Origin: Leptodactylus fallax | Lineage: Eukaryota; Chordata; Amphibia; Anura; Leptodactylidae | Direction: 5' to 3' | Assembly (NCBI GenBank): GCA_947044405.1 | Contig: CAMRHE010000115.1 | Location: 5,332,001-5,396,000, forward strand | Length of the DNA stretch: 64,000 bases | Shown here: piece by piece, positions 47,710 to 59,300 of the stretch | How the letters are laid out: each line of letters opens with the position of its first letter | How positions within the stretch are numbered: position 1 is the stretch's first letter | Notes under the pieces: generated by a model | The model's database searches: none | What the model saw: only the letters and a program-made list of their open reading frames with translations | Told to the model about the DNA's origin: nothing | Translations under genes and position numbers: made by a program

Positions 47710-48589
47710 GTTAAGTTTTATGCAATTTTAACAAGTCTTTGGAGTGCTGGATAAGAAAACTGTATTTTTTGCATCAATAACCTCTAGCCAAGGGGGTCCT
47801 TTTCCGTGCATTTGTGGATGGTATAATACTTTTTGATAAAAAACAATAGGATTTTTTATTTATGAATTATGGGGCTGTAAGATATATTCTTCATGTAGTA
47901 CAATTAAAGATCTCACTTCAGGGACTCATTTGACAAGATGGGTGCTATACAAAAGTTTATTCACTCAAATAATTGCTAAAGAACCTCACTTTTGGACTGC
48001 CCTTTTAACAGGCACTATTGTAGATGAGAGCCCTAATCATCAGTGAAACATTGGGTATTCTTCAGACTCCAGAGTGTAACAGATGGGGGCCCAGGGAGGT
48101 GTAAAAAATAGCAAATAGTTCTACTCACCTTCCCTCACCTCTTTAGGGTCTCCTCGCAGCGTCCGGCTTTCTTTCTGGGTCTTCCCGCCTCTTGGGTGAC
48201 ACTATGTGCCTTGGGTCACCACTGAGATCTGTGATTAGACCCCAGCAGTCACAGAAGAGAAGAAATGAGGGAAGATAAGTATAAGTGTTTGTTTTTTTTT
48301 TCAGCTCTCCTTGGCGATTTATCCAAACAAGCTGAGCCCAAAACTAATCTTTAGGTCAAACCATCCACCCCTGAAACAACATGAATCTTCAGAGGATCAC
48401 CCATCTCTATTTATTACTAGTGTATACCCTGGAGATCCATATATTACATTTGCCGAGCGCAGCTGAAGAAACCAGAACTCTTGTTCCTCTGTCTACTGGG
48501 CTTACACTCCATCTTTCTGTCAAAGACTTCACTCTACTCAATGGGCCTGTGGCCCAAAAAGAGGGGATTCAGTGATATCATTGAATTCG

Positions 48590-49255
48590 AAAGATCCAAC
48601 CTGTAATACTACAGCGTTGATCCAGAAGCAGACAAAACTGTTGATGAGGTGAATGCCAGATATTAGGGGAAAATCCTTCCTGACTTCAAATATGGCAACC
48701 AGAAGAAATCCCTGAAACTTATAAGATTATGTATTTTTATAACCCTCAATGCCATCTGTTATTAGATAACCATCTAGCCCTTGAATGTTGACCTGGTATC
48801 CGACATTACTATCTCCTGGGATATGGCATTCCATACTTTGACTCAAGCCTTTCTATAGAAATGTCTAAACCTATTTTTTTACCACCTATAATGCATGTCT
48901 CCTTGTCCAGAGTAACAGCTAGGGGGAAGCAACTGGGCAACTAAGCATGCACCATGAGTACTGGTTGTTTGGATGGGGGGGGGGGGGGCGCAAGCCACTT
49001 TAGATACTTTAGAAGTAAACTAATCCTTTGCCCTGGGTAAAGGAAAGTAGCAACAGCTCTACTCTTATCCTTTATACACTTCTTGGAAAGAATAAAAAAA
49101 GAGACCTTCCATCCCATTTAGTGATTTAGTCACCCGCCTGTGAACCATCTCTAGCTCTCCTATATCCTTTTTAGAATTTAGAATCCAAAATGGAATCCCA
49201 TATTCCAGATGTGGTCTTAGCATGGATTTATACAGACATGACTTAACACACATTC
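48590..49255 (-). pseudogene. Antisense CR1-like LINE relic
   Basis: On the minus strand from 49253 the frame reads SCLYKSMLRPHLEYGIPFWI, then KKDIGELEMVHRRVTKSLNG, a typical post-polymerase segment of CR1/L2-type retrotransposons. Downstream (48950-48600) the sequence resembles the 3' end of such elements. It has been broken by stops and indels, and a G run interrupts it at 48975-48988. The clade is a judgement from memory. Confidence 0.6.
48975..48988 (+). repeat. G homopolymer, 14 bases
   Basis: Uninterrupted G run. Other long runs: C14 at 37678-37691, G13 at 50890-50902, T20 at 51827-51846, A23 at 60088-60110. Confidence 0.95.
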
Positions 49256-52200
49256 TGAATCAATCAGTATCTGAATCAACATTATAGCAGCAGACACTGT
49301 TTAGTAGTGTGACAAACCCCATACTCCTCCACCATACAACGTATGGATTCATAAGACAACATAGTTTCAAGGTGTTTTAATCACCCACTGATAAATATCT
49401 ATTCCTTCTAGGTGCATAGCAGGACTAAGTTTACGGCCATTGAGAGTAGACTTTGTGAGACACATTCATTTTCTTTTGTGCTCAAGGATAAAGGAGCCTT
49501 TCCTGAATAAGAATAATTACAGAAAGATGTCTATGCACATATAGACTTGTATGACCAAAGGCTATTACCACCCACAGGAGCTTACAATCTAATTTCTAAT
49601 AGAAATCATTTTTCAGGGCGAGATTTTTAATCTATAAGAATGATAATAAAGACATTCTGTATTCTCCTGCCCCTCCTAAGCATTTATATATATTCATGCC
49701 TTGAGGCCAATCCTGATGAAGGCAATATTAATGGTTGAGCTTTATTACTAAGCTTTCCTTTGGGGGATTCTAATGAACACATCCTGTTGCTGAAAAAAAT
49801 TAGATTTATTCTGCCTCCCAGCTTTGGAATACATACATAAATAAAGAGTTCTTTCATACGGGCAAATATATGGATCACTGTTGATGATGGATAAAGTGTA
49901 ATCCAGACCGCTAGCACTGAAATTCCAAGAGAATTGGAACTAGGTGAAAGTTTCTGACATAGATGCTGACATCACTAATTTATGGGTATGGAAATCTGCA
50001 GATATGTACATTATATGTATAACTGGCTGCCTGGATTATACTTGTAAAGGTGTAATACATTCAGGAGTCTTGTGCACTGTGCCTTTACTGAGGTGCCTGA
50101 GGCTCTTTACCATGGCTCCATACACCATTAGATTGTGCCCTAGAACTGTATATCCAATGAAGTATGTCTCAAACCCATGCAGCTTTATGAAATCAAAGCC
50201 ACACAATGGTAGTGTAGGTCACAATGCACATATATGGGTTCAGATTTGCAGTTTAGGGACATTTGGAGATTTGTCTTTCATCCCCAGTGATCACAGCAGT
50301 CTATCCTCTCTTTCTCCCAGGGGTCACAGTTCCCACTTCTTCCTCAGTGACTATAGCAGGCAGCCCCCAGCCCACAGAGGTGGACATATCATTGCAACCT
50401 GTGCAGCTGCAGAGGGGCCCAGCAGGTCAGGGGGCCCTATCACCTTAATAGCAGCATTCTACTGTCTATTAGATTGCAGGTAATCAACAGTCTATTAGAT
50501 TGTGGGTAACCTCAGCTGTCTGTTTTCGCCCTTTACCCCACAGCAAGTCTTCTGTTCGTCCCCATTAATCACAGATGGGCTCAATGGTGTACCTACCATG
50601 TAGGCAGATCATGCAGCAGGAGAGGAGGGGGATCAGCACTGATCTTGACCTGCTCACATCCCAAAAAATGTACTTGTGCAAATAACGCCTTAATAACTGA
50701 TATCTATACCAGTCCTTAACTGGGGTAGAGTTCAATTTCTAGCGAACAGAGTGCCTGAGATGCGCCAAAATGAGAGGCGTAATTTTTATTTATTTTTTTG
50801 TTCATTAAGACTGGCATATACACCAGTCTTAATAAAATGGTTAGCAAATCACCTGGCTGTTGCTGAGTGTGAATTTTATTATTATGGGAGGGGGGGGGGG
50901 GGTTCCCCTTTCTCCAGTGGTTTACAGCAGGCTATTCACTTACTTTCCAATTTGGTCACTTCTTTCCTTTATCCACCTGCAACTTGCTCCCATAATATGC
51001 CATCTACTACTAGTAGATTTAATTGGGATCACCCAAGTCTGCCTCCTACATGAAGCTTTCTGCTTCTGGATCAACCTTTGCTAAATGAACTTGATGCAGG
51101 ACTAGCGCACAGCATTGTATGCTCTCAACGTAGGAGCAGTCATGGACTTCTTCTGCCACTAACCTTGAAATAAGGCCACCTATAGCCCAGCACTTAATCC
51201 CTTATGGCATGACTATATACACAACTTAGACACATACTGTAACTTAGAAGCTATTTAGATAGAATGGTTCAATATTTTCCGCGCTTTGGATTATGTTTGC
51301 TGGGAATGATCACCTGGACTGATGGCTTTTAGTCTTACATATGTTATTGAGAACAATATTCTGCTTACTGCATAGTTCTGGAAAACAAAGACTGTGAATA
51401 ACTTTAGAGTTTACCTTTAACTGTCCAGAGTCTCAACGTAGAATATAAGACACACATTTAAGCCTCAGTCTTTATCTGTAAAATTATAGAAGCCACAGCT
51501 AATAAGAGGTACGGAAAACTTGAACAAATAAATGCTTTCTTCACATAGTAATCTGCCTTACCTCCATCCAAACACTCTCCTTAGTCTGCAGGTTTCTAAA
51601 AACCCAATTTTAGCGTGTGCTTCGATCTGGCCTTTTATCTTCCTATTTACAGGCACAGTAACACGGTACAGCTTGTTTCCATTTGAACAGTGCCCGCTTT
51701 GAAAAATAACATTGCCAAGATGTTTGTGATGGGAATAGCTTGCAGCTCAAGTGGCCCTACTGCCGGTTTGACATTTCGCTCTGCGATTTGATTATTTCCT
51801 GTATTCTTTTTGTTACTGGGTGAGCATTTTTTTTTTTTTTTTTTTTCAGAAAAATAGAGTCACAGCTGTCTCCTTAAAAGGAGCAAAGAAAAAGAGACTT
51901 AGAAAATTGTGCCTGCTTGGCTTTTCAGTGAGCAGTAGGCAGAGTGCAGATCACCCAGTAGTCATACATTTGCTCAGCAGAAACTGCTTCAAGGGCCAGC
52001 AGCCTTTCCTGCATAGTATTATTCATATTTCCTAATCTGCAGGTGGGTTTTAAATGCTCCAAATCCGAGTTGTGCACCTGCTGCCGTAATGATAGTTTGG
52101 GGCCCTCTTTTATATGTCTATATAGAGGAGATCTAGCCAGTGCTGGCTGGACACGTATACAGTGCCATGGGCAGTAAAATCTATAGGTAATGTCACTGTG

Positions 52201-52708
52201 ATTTAGGTTTGACTTAGTACTTTATGGTGTTTTGCTGAAAAGAACAACCAATTTATATTGCGGATTTATTTTATTCTTAAAAGTAAGTTGCTGCTATTTA
52301 ATGTGCTGTTAAGAATCCTCATTTCTTTTAGACAGTCTCACTTGGCTGGTCAAAATATATTGTTAAAAAAGAGGAGAAAATCAAGCTGGTATATAGGGTC
52401 TTTCTGAACTACAGTGGGACCACACTAGACTGATCTCCAGTTCGGTTAAGGATTGCAATTTATCGTGAAATCAATTCAGCACAATATCACAACATGTTAA
52501 CAAAATCTTTGAAAGGCTACAGTTCCCCCTCCCTCACTGGGTGGTCACACATAGACACACATAGGATATTCAGCATATCACATTGTGATAATTTCTCATG
52601 AAACCATGTTGTGTTAAGGAAACGTACATAACTTGTGATACATTTTATTAAATATTTTCTTCTACAGCAAAGAAGACAGGTAAGAGAGGACATAGCTGTG
52701 TATCTTAA

Positions 52709-53188
52709 AGGGAATCTGTCAGGTCAATCTGGGACACTAAACCACCCACAGGTCCTTATAGACCTGGAATTTAGTGTCCCAGATCGCCCTGTTGTAATGC
52801 AATCCACAGGTGCATTAAAAATAAAAAACCTTTATACTTACCTAGAGAAGGGTCCGATCGACGCTGTTTGGTGAGATCGGTCCAGCTTATTCATGAGGCA
52901 CACCTCCCGGCGCCTGCGCTGTTCTTCAGTGAAGCCAGAGATGAGATAGACACCGCGGCTTCACTGCGCAATTGCGGGGCATTCGCACTGAAGCAGAGGA
53001 GTACTCCTCTGGCTTCATTGAAGAACTGCGCAGGTGCGGGGAGTACAGCGGCAGGGTGAGTATAAAGCTTTTTTATTTTTAATGCAGCCATGGATTGCAT
53101 TATAACAGGGTGATTTGGGACACTAAACCCCAGGTCCATATGGACATGTGGGTGGTTTAGTGTCCCAAATTGCCCTGACAGATTCCCT
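52709..53188. mobile_element. TTAA-flanked foldback MITE, 480 bp
   Basis: The perfect 15-base ends AGGGAATCTGTCAGG are inverted and directly flanked by TTAA (52705-52708 and 53189-53192). The arms remain complementary for well over 100 bases: GGGACACTAAACCACCCACA on the left, its complement on the right, then AATAAAAAAC/GCTTTATACT segments. The two halves would fold into one long hairpin. Apparent open frames on opposite strands (52868-53059, 52891-53139) encode similar peptides only because of the palindrome. Confidence 0.85.
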
Positions 53189-55046
53189 TTAACATAAAAC
53201 TAATTTTTGAAGCCTATATATTGCTTTTAGATATCAGAACTCAGAACACTGGCGTGTAAGCATGCCCCCTTTTTTTTGTTGCAACCCCCTCCACAGAATC
53301 CCTCCTTGACTTTAAGCTGCTGACAAACTGCTATTTTTGCCATTAGATGGTTATTTTTTTCCCCTCACTGACAGTGGAAGGTTGTGTATCATAACTCTTC
53401 TTACTACAGGCACCAGAGAGGAGAGGTCATAAATTTATGCTGCACAGACTGACAGTCATCAACAGAAATCAGAAAGGAGATCAAATAAGTTTATCCAGCC
53501 CAAGTGTATCAAGGGTAATCTGTAGGGCCCTCTGGCTTCCCGCCCAGTCACAGCTGAAATCACTGCAACACCTATAGTTATGCTAGTGCATATAATCTGA
53601 TCTACCAGTGAGCTGCTAGCGTGTCTTGACTGAAGATGGGGACAGGGGGCTGGGGTGAGTGGATCTAAAGAAAAGTATAAGTAGTGGAGAAAGAAGCATT
53701 TTGCTGAAATGAAGTATATTATTACAAACTTTCTTATTTTACCTTGTACTATTGATTTACAGCACAAATTGAAACAATGGTTACTCTTTTATGATGGCTA
53801 TGCTTTAAAGATATGTTCCATTCATACCTGTCAATCCAAGATCCTTTCTCTACTGCAGAGTCCAGAAATATTGGGAAGCATACAGAATGCATTTATGAGC
53901 AAACATAATCTATAGTATAGAACTTTTGACCTTGAAAGTGACAAGAAAGGAACTTATGCCGTGACACCTTCAATTGCTGTAGTACATTGAACGTTACAGC
54001 CGCATACATAAACAAACAGTTAAGAGATCCACCAGGGGGGCCAGATGGAAGAACAAAACTAATCTCCTAAGTACTATCCTTATTCCCTAAAAATCACTTA
54101 ACCAAACAGTGTTCAGAGTGTTGTACTAATAAAGCATATGGCAATGCCTTACTGTCTCTATTTGGCAGGCAAAGAACAAAAGGGTAGATGGCACTGAATA
54201 CAACACTGTAACCCCTTCTCTGGCAGCCTATACACCTCACAGTATAAGACATGGGCAAGCCCTCTGCCAGTACGTGAAGTTGTGGCTCAGCAGTGACTAA
54301 GGTCATCAATAGTGCTTGCCTTCTTTATAGAAAAGGGAATAAAAATACGGTATTAACTGACTGAAACATTTATGCCAGAAGGGAGCTGTTATACTGGTAA
54401 AGGCCCTTATTTTCAACATTAGAATAACAATCATCTTGGAAAAGATACTATTTCTCCTGAATTACTAAAAACCCAAGAGTTGTTAAAGAACATCTATTGT
54501 CAAGTGATACTATATGGTTTAAAGGGGAATTTGAGTAACTAGAAGTTTTCTCCTATCCGCGGGTTATTGGTGGGAGGCTGACCACTGGGGCCCCTATGAT
54601 AATAAGAACAGGGGTTTCTTTGCCCGGTGTGAACAAAGCAGTAGATGGCATATGTATGTTATCACTCCATTTAATTATGCAGTCCCATATAGATGAATGG
54701 AGAAGCTGTGTGGATGTTCCATCTGGTTCTCCATTTATGCGGGACACAAGGGACAGCTATTTTTGTGACCGGGGTCCTTGGTTGGTCTACCATCAGTCAG
54801 TTATTTACTATTTGTGTAGAACGGAAAACTCACAATTACCAGAATAATACCAGAATAAAAGAATTTTCTGAACTGACAAAAGAGGTATGCATTTCTCTAG
54901 AAACAGCACATCCATTGTCTACGGGCTGTAACTCGTATTGCCTCTTATTTCCAATTAAGTTATTAGGGCTAAATTGCATTACCAGACAGAAGCCTCGGAA
55001 ACATATGGTATTGCTCTTTTTTTTTAGGAAACGGAAATAAGATTAA

Positions 55047-56043
55047 AGGGTTATTCCCATCTCAGCAAATTGCTGCTAAATTGGGAATAACTGCACCTTT
55101 TCCCATCCCCTAGGATAAGACTTATGGAAACAAGCCAAGTGGTGCTAGTCTACACTGACCCCATAACTCATACATAGAAGAATGGGATCCAAAGCTGAGC
55201 TACATTGTTTCAGTATCTTCAAAGTAACAGAAACAGCACTGGTAAATGTGCAGCAACCAAGTAGTGGAAATTGAAGCTTGAGATGGAGGTTGGAGTAATA
55301 ATCATAAATGAGCTCACAGGGCATGTAGTTTGCTTGAACAACCCACCAGCACTATGCAAGGCTGGTGCAGTGAAGTGAAGGCCTAAAGTATGGAAGATGG
55401 TGGTAGTAGTATCTCCAGGGCACCACCCTGTTGCAAGTTTCCCTGAGCCTGATGGTGGTTGAAGTGCCCTAAATGGTGAATGAAAAATAGAGAACTCAAA
55501 AGGTAGTGTTGAACAGTGTTAAAGCTAGAAGTTTACTTTAAACAAGGCAAGTAACACAACAGTAATCTTCCATGATGGAGACACAGTTCTTATGGGCACC
55601 ACAAGGCTAGAGCTGAGAGCCTATGATGATGGTACACCCAGGGGTCAGTCAATGTCTCCCTTGCTGGGGCAGTCTTCTCTTCAAAAAGTGTGCTTCAAGT
55701 CTCTCAAATACCACAAAAAATGCCTAAGATTGGCAGTTGTGGGGTGCAGGTGACAATAAATTTGGGGCCATGACTAACAGATTGGATCATAGCTATGAGG
55801 TCCATCCAAAATTACCCTTATAGTCATCTTAAGGTGGAAGCAACAAATGGCTGCAATTAAATGGTTGTTTCTCTTTGTTCCACAACTATTTCTGTAGATC
55901 CCATTTTCCTCTATAGGAGTTAAAAGAACAGTGTAGAGCAGCATTACTCATCTTCTCCCATAAGTACTGTCCTAGGGAATGGGACTAGGAAGCAGTTATT
56001 CCCGTCAGCAATTTGCAGCAATTTTCTAAGATGGGAATACTAT
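55047..56043. mobile_element. TTAA-flanked element with about 80-bp inverted repeats
   Basis: The left arm has TTATTCCCATCTCAGCAAAT and the right arm in reverse TATTCCCATCTTAGAAAATT. Pairing continues through GGAATAACTGC and CCTAGGA…CTTATGG. TTAA lies at 55043-55046 and 56044-56047. The about 800-bp interior has no convincing coding frame. A related right-arm fragment lies at 18960-19085 (AGAGCAGCATTGCCCATCTG). Confidence 0.65.
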
Positions 56044-56524
56044 TTAAGCTGGCCATAAATTTTGGATAGCTCTTGGCCTAACATTTTTATGGCCTTTAGG
56101 TATACATGCATGTTTGTATATGCAATAGGGAGTAAGTCACTGCCAGACATATTTGGCAGGAGCTTATCTTCCTTGACAACAAGGAATCAGGAATGTTATA
56201 ATCCAATGGCATGAGCTTTCTTTTCTCCAATATTTGTCTCCGGAGAATAATTGACATCCCCATACACATTTGGTCGTTGTCAAGGCCTGCTGCCAATGGC
56301 AGGTTCAGCTGACATTCATCTAATATGAACAACCAACTTTTTTCTACAACAAGAACAAAGAAATCCAAAGTGTTCAATCTTTCTTTCATCAATGTTAGCC
56401 ATACAGGGAAAGTCAGTGAATTGTACTGAAGCAACGGACTGTGGAAAGGTTCATCTAAAAAGACTAGCCAGCTTTTACAGGAAGTACGCAGATAGGGATG
56501 TCGCCTTAGAGAGATTAGAGTGCA

Positions 56525-56710
56525 CATAATGATATCATAGCAATGGAATATCTTGTACAATAATCTACATCAAAGTACAGAGAAAATGATGTCACAGTAC
56601 AGTCACAATATGTGTAATGACATCACAATACAAGGATACTACATATAATTGCAAAGATACTACATGTAACAAAGTCATATTACTAGGATACTGTATATAA
56701 TGATGTCACA
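56525..56710 (+). repeat. Degenerate copy of the GATGTCACAGTACA repeat
   Basis: AAATGATGTCACAGTACAGT, TAATGACATCACAATACAAG and TAATGATGTCACAGG recur. It is the same family as 40680-40945, without a clean period. Confidence 0.6.
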
Positions 56711-57273
56711 GGAGTGGAACAATGCAGAAAGTTATTCTAAAGTAAAAGGGTAATATACACGACAGGGGCATAAAAAATAACCAATAGGCTCAATTCAATA
56801 TACCATAAACCTAATTCAATCATCTATAGACCTAATTTCTTGCACTTTACCCCTAAATGCAGATGGTCACCTTTATTTGTTTGGTCCTCTAGGATAGGCA
56901 ACCCTAGTAGTTATGCCCATGTATACATATACGATCAATCTAAAATGTTAATTGAACTTATTGAACTTTTTCAAAGCTATATATTATTATATAATATTAA
57001 TATAAATATATATTAATATATTTGTCAAAATAAATCTGTAATACTGTAATACTATATATGTACTTTTCTATTTTCAGATGCATATTTGTCTAATAAACTA
57101 TGTGGACACTATTGGACAGAATCTGGTGTATTTTCAGACTGTTTGACTAAGTTCAGCTGTCTAGGTCCAACTATTAGTACTAGAGGGCCAATGTTACATA
57201 AATGAAAACCTATGTGGTCTTAATTCTCGACTATTGAGTTGCAATGTAATAATGTTCTTTTCTCTGTGTGTAG

Positions 57274-57478
57274 GAACTTGTGCTATTTTGCAACAAAGAG
57301 CAGTCCATCAGCCGTCATCTTGGACCTATGGGAAGCACGGCATCCCTATGACGGAAGTTTGGATTCTTTGGCATGTGCATTAGAGGAAATAGGGAGGACA
57401 CAAACCAAACTGTCACTGGTATCAGACACTCATACAGAGGATCCAGACTTCAGCTACAGCAGACAGAATGGACTTTGA
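57274..57478 (+). CDS. unc5d: unc5d terminal coding exon (rest of death domain, stop)
   Basis: The first base completes an arginine codon split with the previous exon, and 67 residues and TGA (57476-57478) follow. It contains the second half of the death domain ([21 protein letters not shown], then [18 protein letters not shown]) and an acidic tail ending [12 protein letters not shown]. That C-terminus is what I recognise as UNC5D rather than its paralogues. The acceptor is TTTTCTCTGTGTGTAG|GAAC. The total coding content of the four exons is 232 codons plus stop, with no in-frame stop or frameshift, so the gene looks functional here. Confidence 0.95.
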
Positions 57479-59300
57479 GAAGATATGTTTGTCCTGGATT
57501 GTTGAGGCCTATCTTAAAGATGGATTCCAGTCTTCATATGAGAAGACAGAACGCAAGAGGAGATAAAATGGCAACATCATTCATTTGTTTTCTACTTCAG
57601 AAGTAAAGATACAGAGGTATCATGATAAAGACAGCAGGGAAGAAGAAAAGTAGCTACCCTGCAACATTCTTTAAAGGAACCTTAATTGTGCAAAAAGGTC
57701 TTCAGAAAAAGCCATCCACCAGCTTGGGAATTTGGAAGCATAGACGCTAAAAGCTTCCCTATTTCTCTGTGGTCTATAAAACACTTACCTTTAAAAGAAT
57801 GAGGTCATTTGAATCACCAACTCAAGATCAGGGTGAAATAGAGATGAATTATCGCAATGAAAGGACATGTTACACTGTATAATGATGCTAAGTAGACTCC
57901 TTCTGTATACAGCTTCCCCAAGCTGCTTTGCCTTAGAGAGAATAGAATGCAATAGCCAACACAAATGATAATCCTTGGCATGTAGATTTTGTGTGTGTCT
58001 CTGCAGGACTGAATCCCATTGTACAATGCAAAGTTATTACTGCTACCGGTAATTGCAACTGTTGGCCAAAGTCAGTGTTTCGCAGGTTAGCATTCCTTTT
58101 GCAGAAGTGTTTTCTTGGACAGTGTGTAAATATATTGTGCAGTGTAGTCAACTATCAATAGAATCAGAATTAAAGATCAAACACTCAAAGAGTATCTGTC
58201 GGTTGCTCATAATATGGCATTTTTAGGTTGAATTTTATTACGCTAAAGGTTTTCCTAGACACCGCATAAGCATCATGTCACATTCCATAAGGTGACCATG
58301 CACACTGGATCAACCAACAATCTGGGATCCTGAATGCCCTTGACAGTAGATGTTGGGTGGTGGGCCTCATAAATGTTCTTCGACAGTAGGTATTTGGTTG
58401 TGTGCCTCCTGACTACTGCTTTACAGTAGATGTTGAGTGGTGGACTTCCCAACTGTCTCTTGGCAGTAGATTTAGGGTGTTGGGACTCTTAAATGTCCTT
58501 TGACAGTAGATGTTGGGTGGTGGGCTTCCCAACTGTCTCTTGGCAGTAGATTTAGGGTGTTGGGACTCTTAAATGTCCTTTGACAGTAGATGTTGGGTGG
58601 TGAGCCTCCTGACTGTCTTTAGACAGTAAGTGTTGAGTAAAAGAAGGATTAGGCACCTTTAAAAATGTCAGAACTGTCAGGCAGAGGTTTACATTTCTCC
58701 CCTCAAGCCAAGCATGTTCCCTTAATGGGGAGTCAGGAGAAATAGCTATGTACAGAATGAGCCTTTAGATGGCAGCTATCTAATGTATATGGCCAGATTT
58801 AGTCATGTCACCATAGATACTTTGCGGAGTCATTGAGATAACTTTAAGTTTGCTTAATGTATACTGTAGATCAAAACAGTGGCTTGGAACATTGATGTTG
58901 TCACAGGACATGCTACATAACCATTCATAGAGCCCTCTCTATTTTACATAAGGACGTCTTTTCATTTCAATGCTGGATGTTTTAGTTGTGAGTCTGTATT
59001 TTGGTCCAAGTTCTAATGCAATGCAGAAACTTGAGAGAGGGAAAATTCCCAGAGTGGAACTGTGGAAGTAAGCGGGAAGTCAGATCAAAGTCTTGATACT
59101 TATTTCTAACACCTACTGTTATCAGTGATCTCTCTATACATTAATGTATGTCTGATGGTATCTGACCTGGTTCGCAGTTCAGTATGAAAAAGCTGCAGTA
59201 TTAGTTCCCAATGATAAGAAGTCTTAACACTATTGGGGAAAATAATAATGCTGACAATCTGGCTAATCCTGACTAAAGAATAAAGCTGGACATCCAGCTT
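57479..59300 (+). other. unc5d: unc5d 3' UTR, extent uncertain
   Basis: The sequence after the unc5d stop must begin the 3' UTR, but I cannot see its end. Candidate polyadenylation hexamers on the + strand are ATTAAA at 58169-58174 and AATAAA at 59279-59284; the latter is followed within about 80 bases by TG-rich sequence. A 40-bp tandem repeat (58341-58636) lies inside this span. Vertebrate UNC5 transcripts often have long 3' UTRs, so the true end may be further downstream. Confidence 0.35.
58341..58636 (+). repeat. 40-bp minisatellite, about 7.4 units in exact register
   Basis: Units begin at 58341, 58381, 58421, 58461, 58501, 58541, 58581 and 58621, each with a (G)ACAGTAGAT-like start. 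GGCAGTAGATTTAGGGTGTT recurs 80 bases apart (58462, 58542), showing a two-unit higher-order repeat. It lies 0.9 kb after the unc5d stop codon, probably in the 3' UTR. Confidence 0.95.

Larger units (their letters stand above)
41636..57273 (+). other. unc5d: unc5d intron, 15.6 kb
   Basis: It splits an arginine codon (phase 2). It holds a 5.3-kb sense-oriented LINE (42390-47705), an antisense LINE relic (about 48590-49255) and TTAA-flanked inverted-repeat elements at 52709-53188 and 55047-56043. Unassigned stretches are 41636-42374, 47721-48589, 49256-52700, 53193-55042 and 56048-57273. The segment 56525-56710 carries degenerate units like those at 40680-40850. Confidence 0.88.

Noticed and set aside
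50263..50483. Ser/Pro-rich frames near CCAGCCCACAGAGG
   Set aside because: No splice-compatible exon, no likeness to unc5d or another protein; low-complexity composition.
52868..53139. Two open frames on opposite strands with similar Ala-rich peptides (PAPALFFSEAR / PAPAQFFNEAR)
   Set aside because: They are mirror images from the two arms of a foldback MITE, not a gene pair.
58341..58636. CRISPR-like regular spacing
   Set aside because: Every unit is repeated throughout, with no unique spacers, and the DNA is vertebrate.
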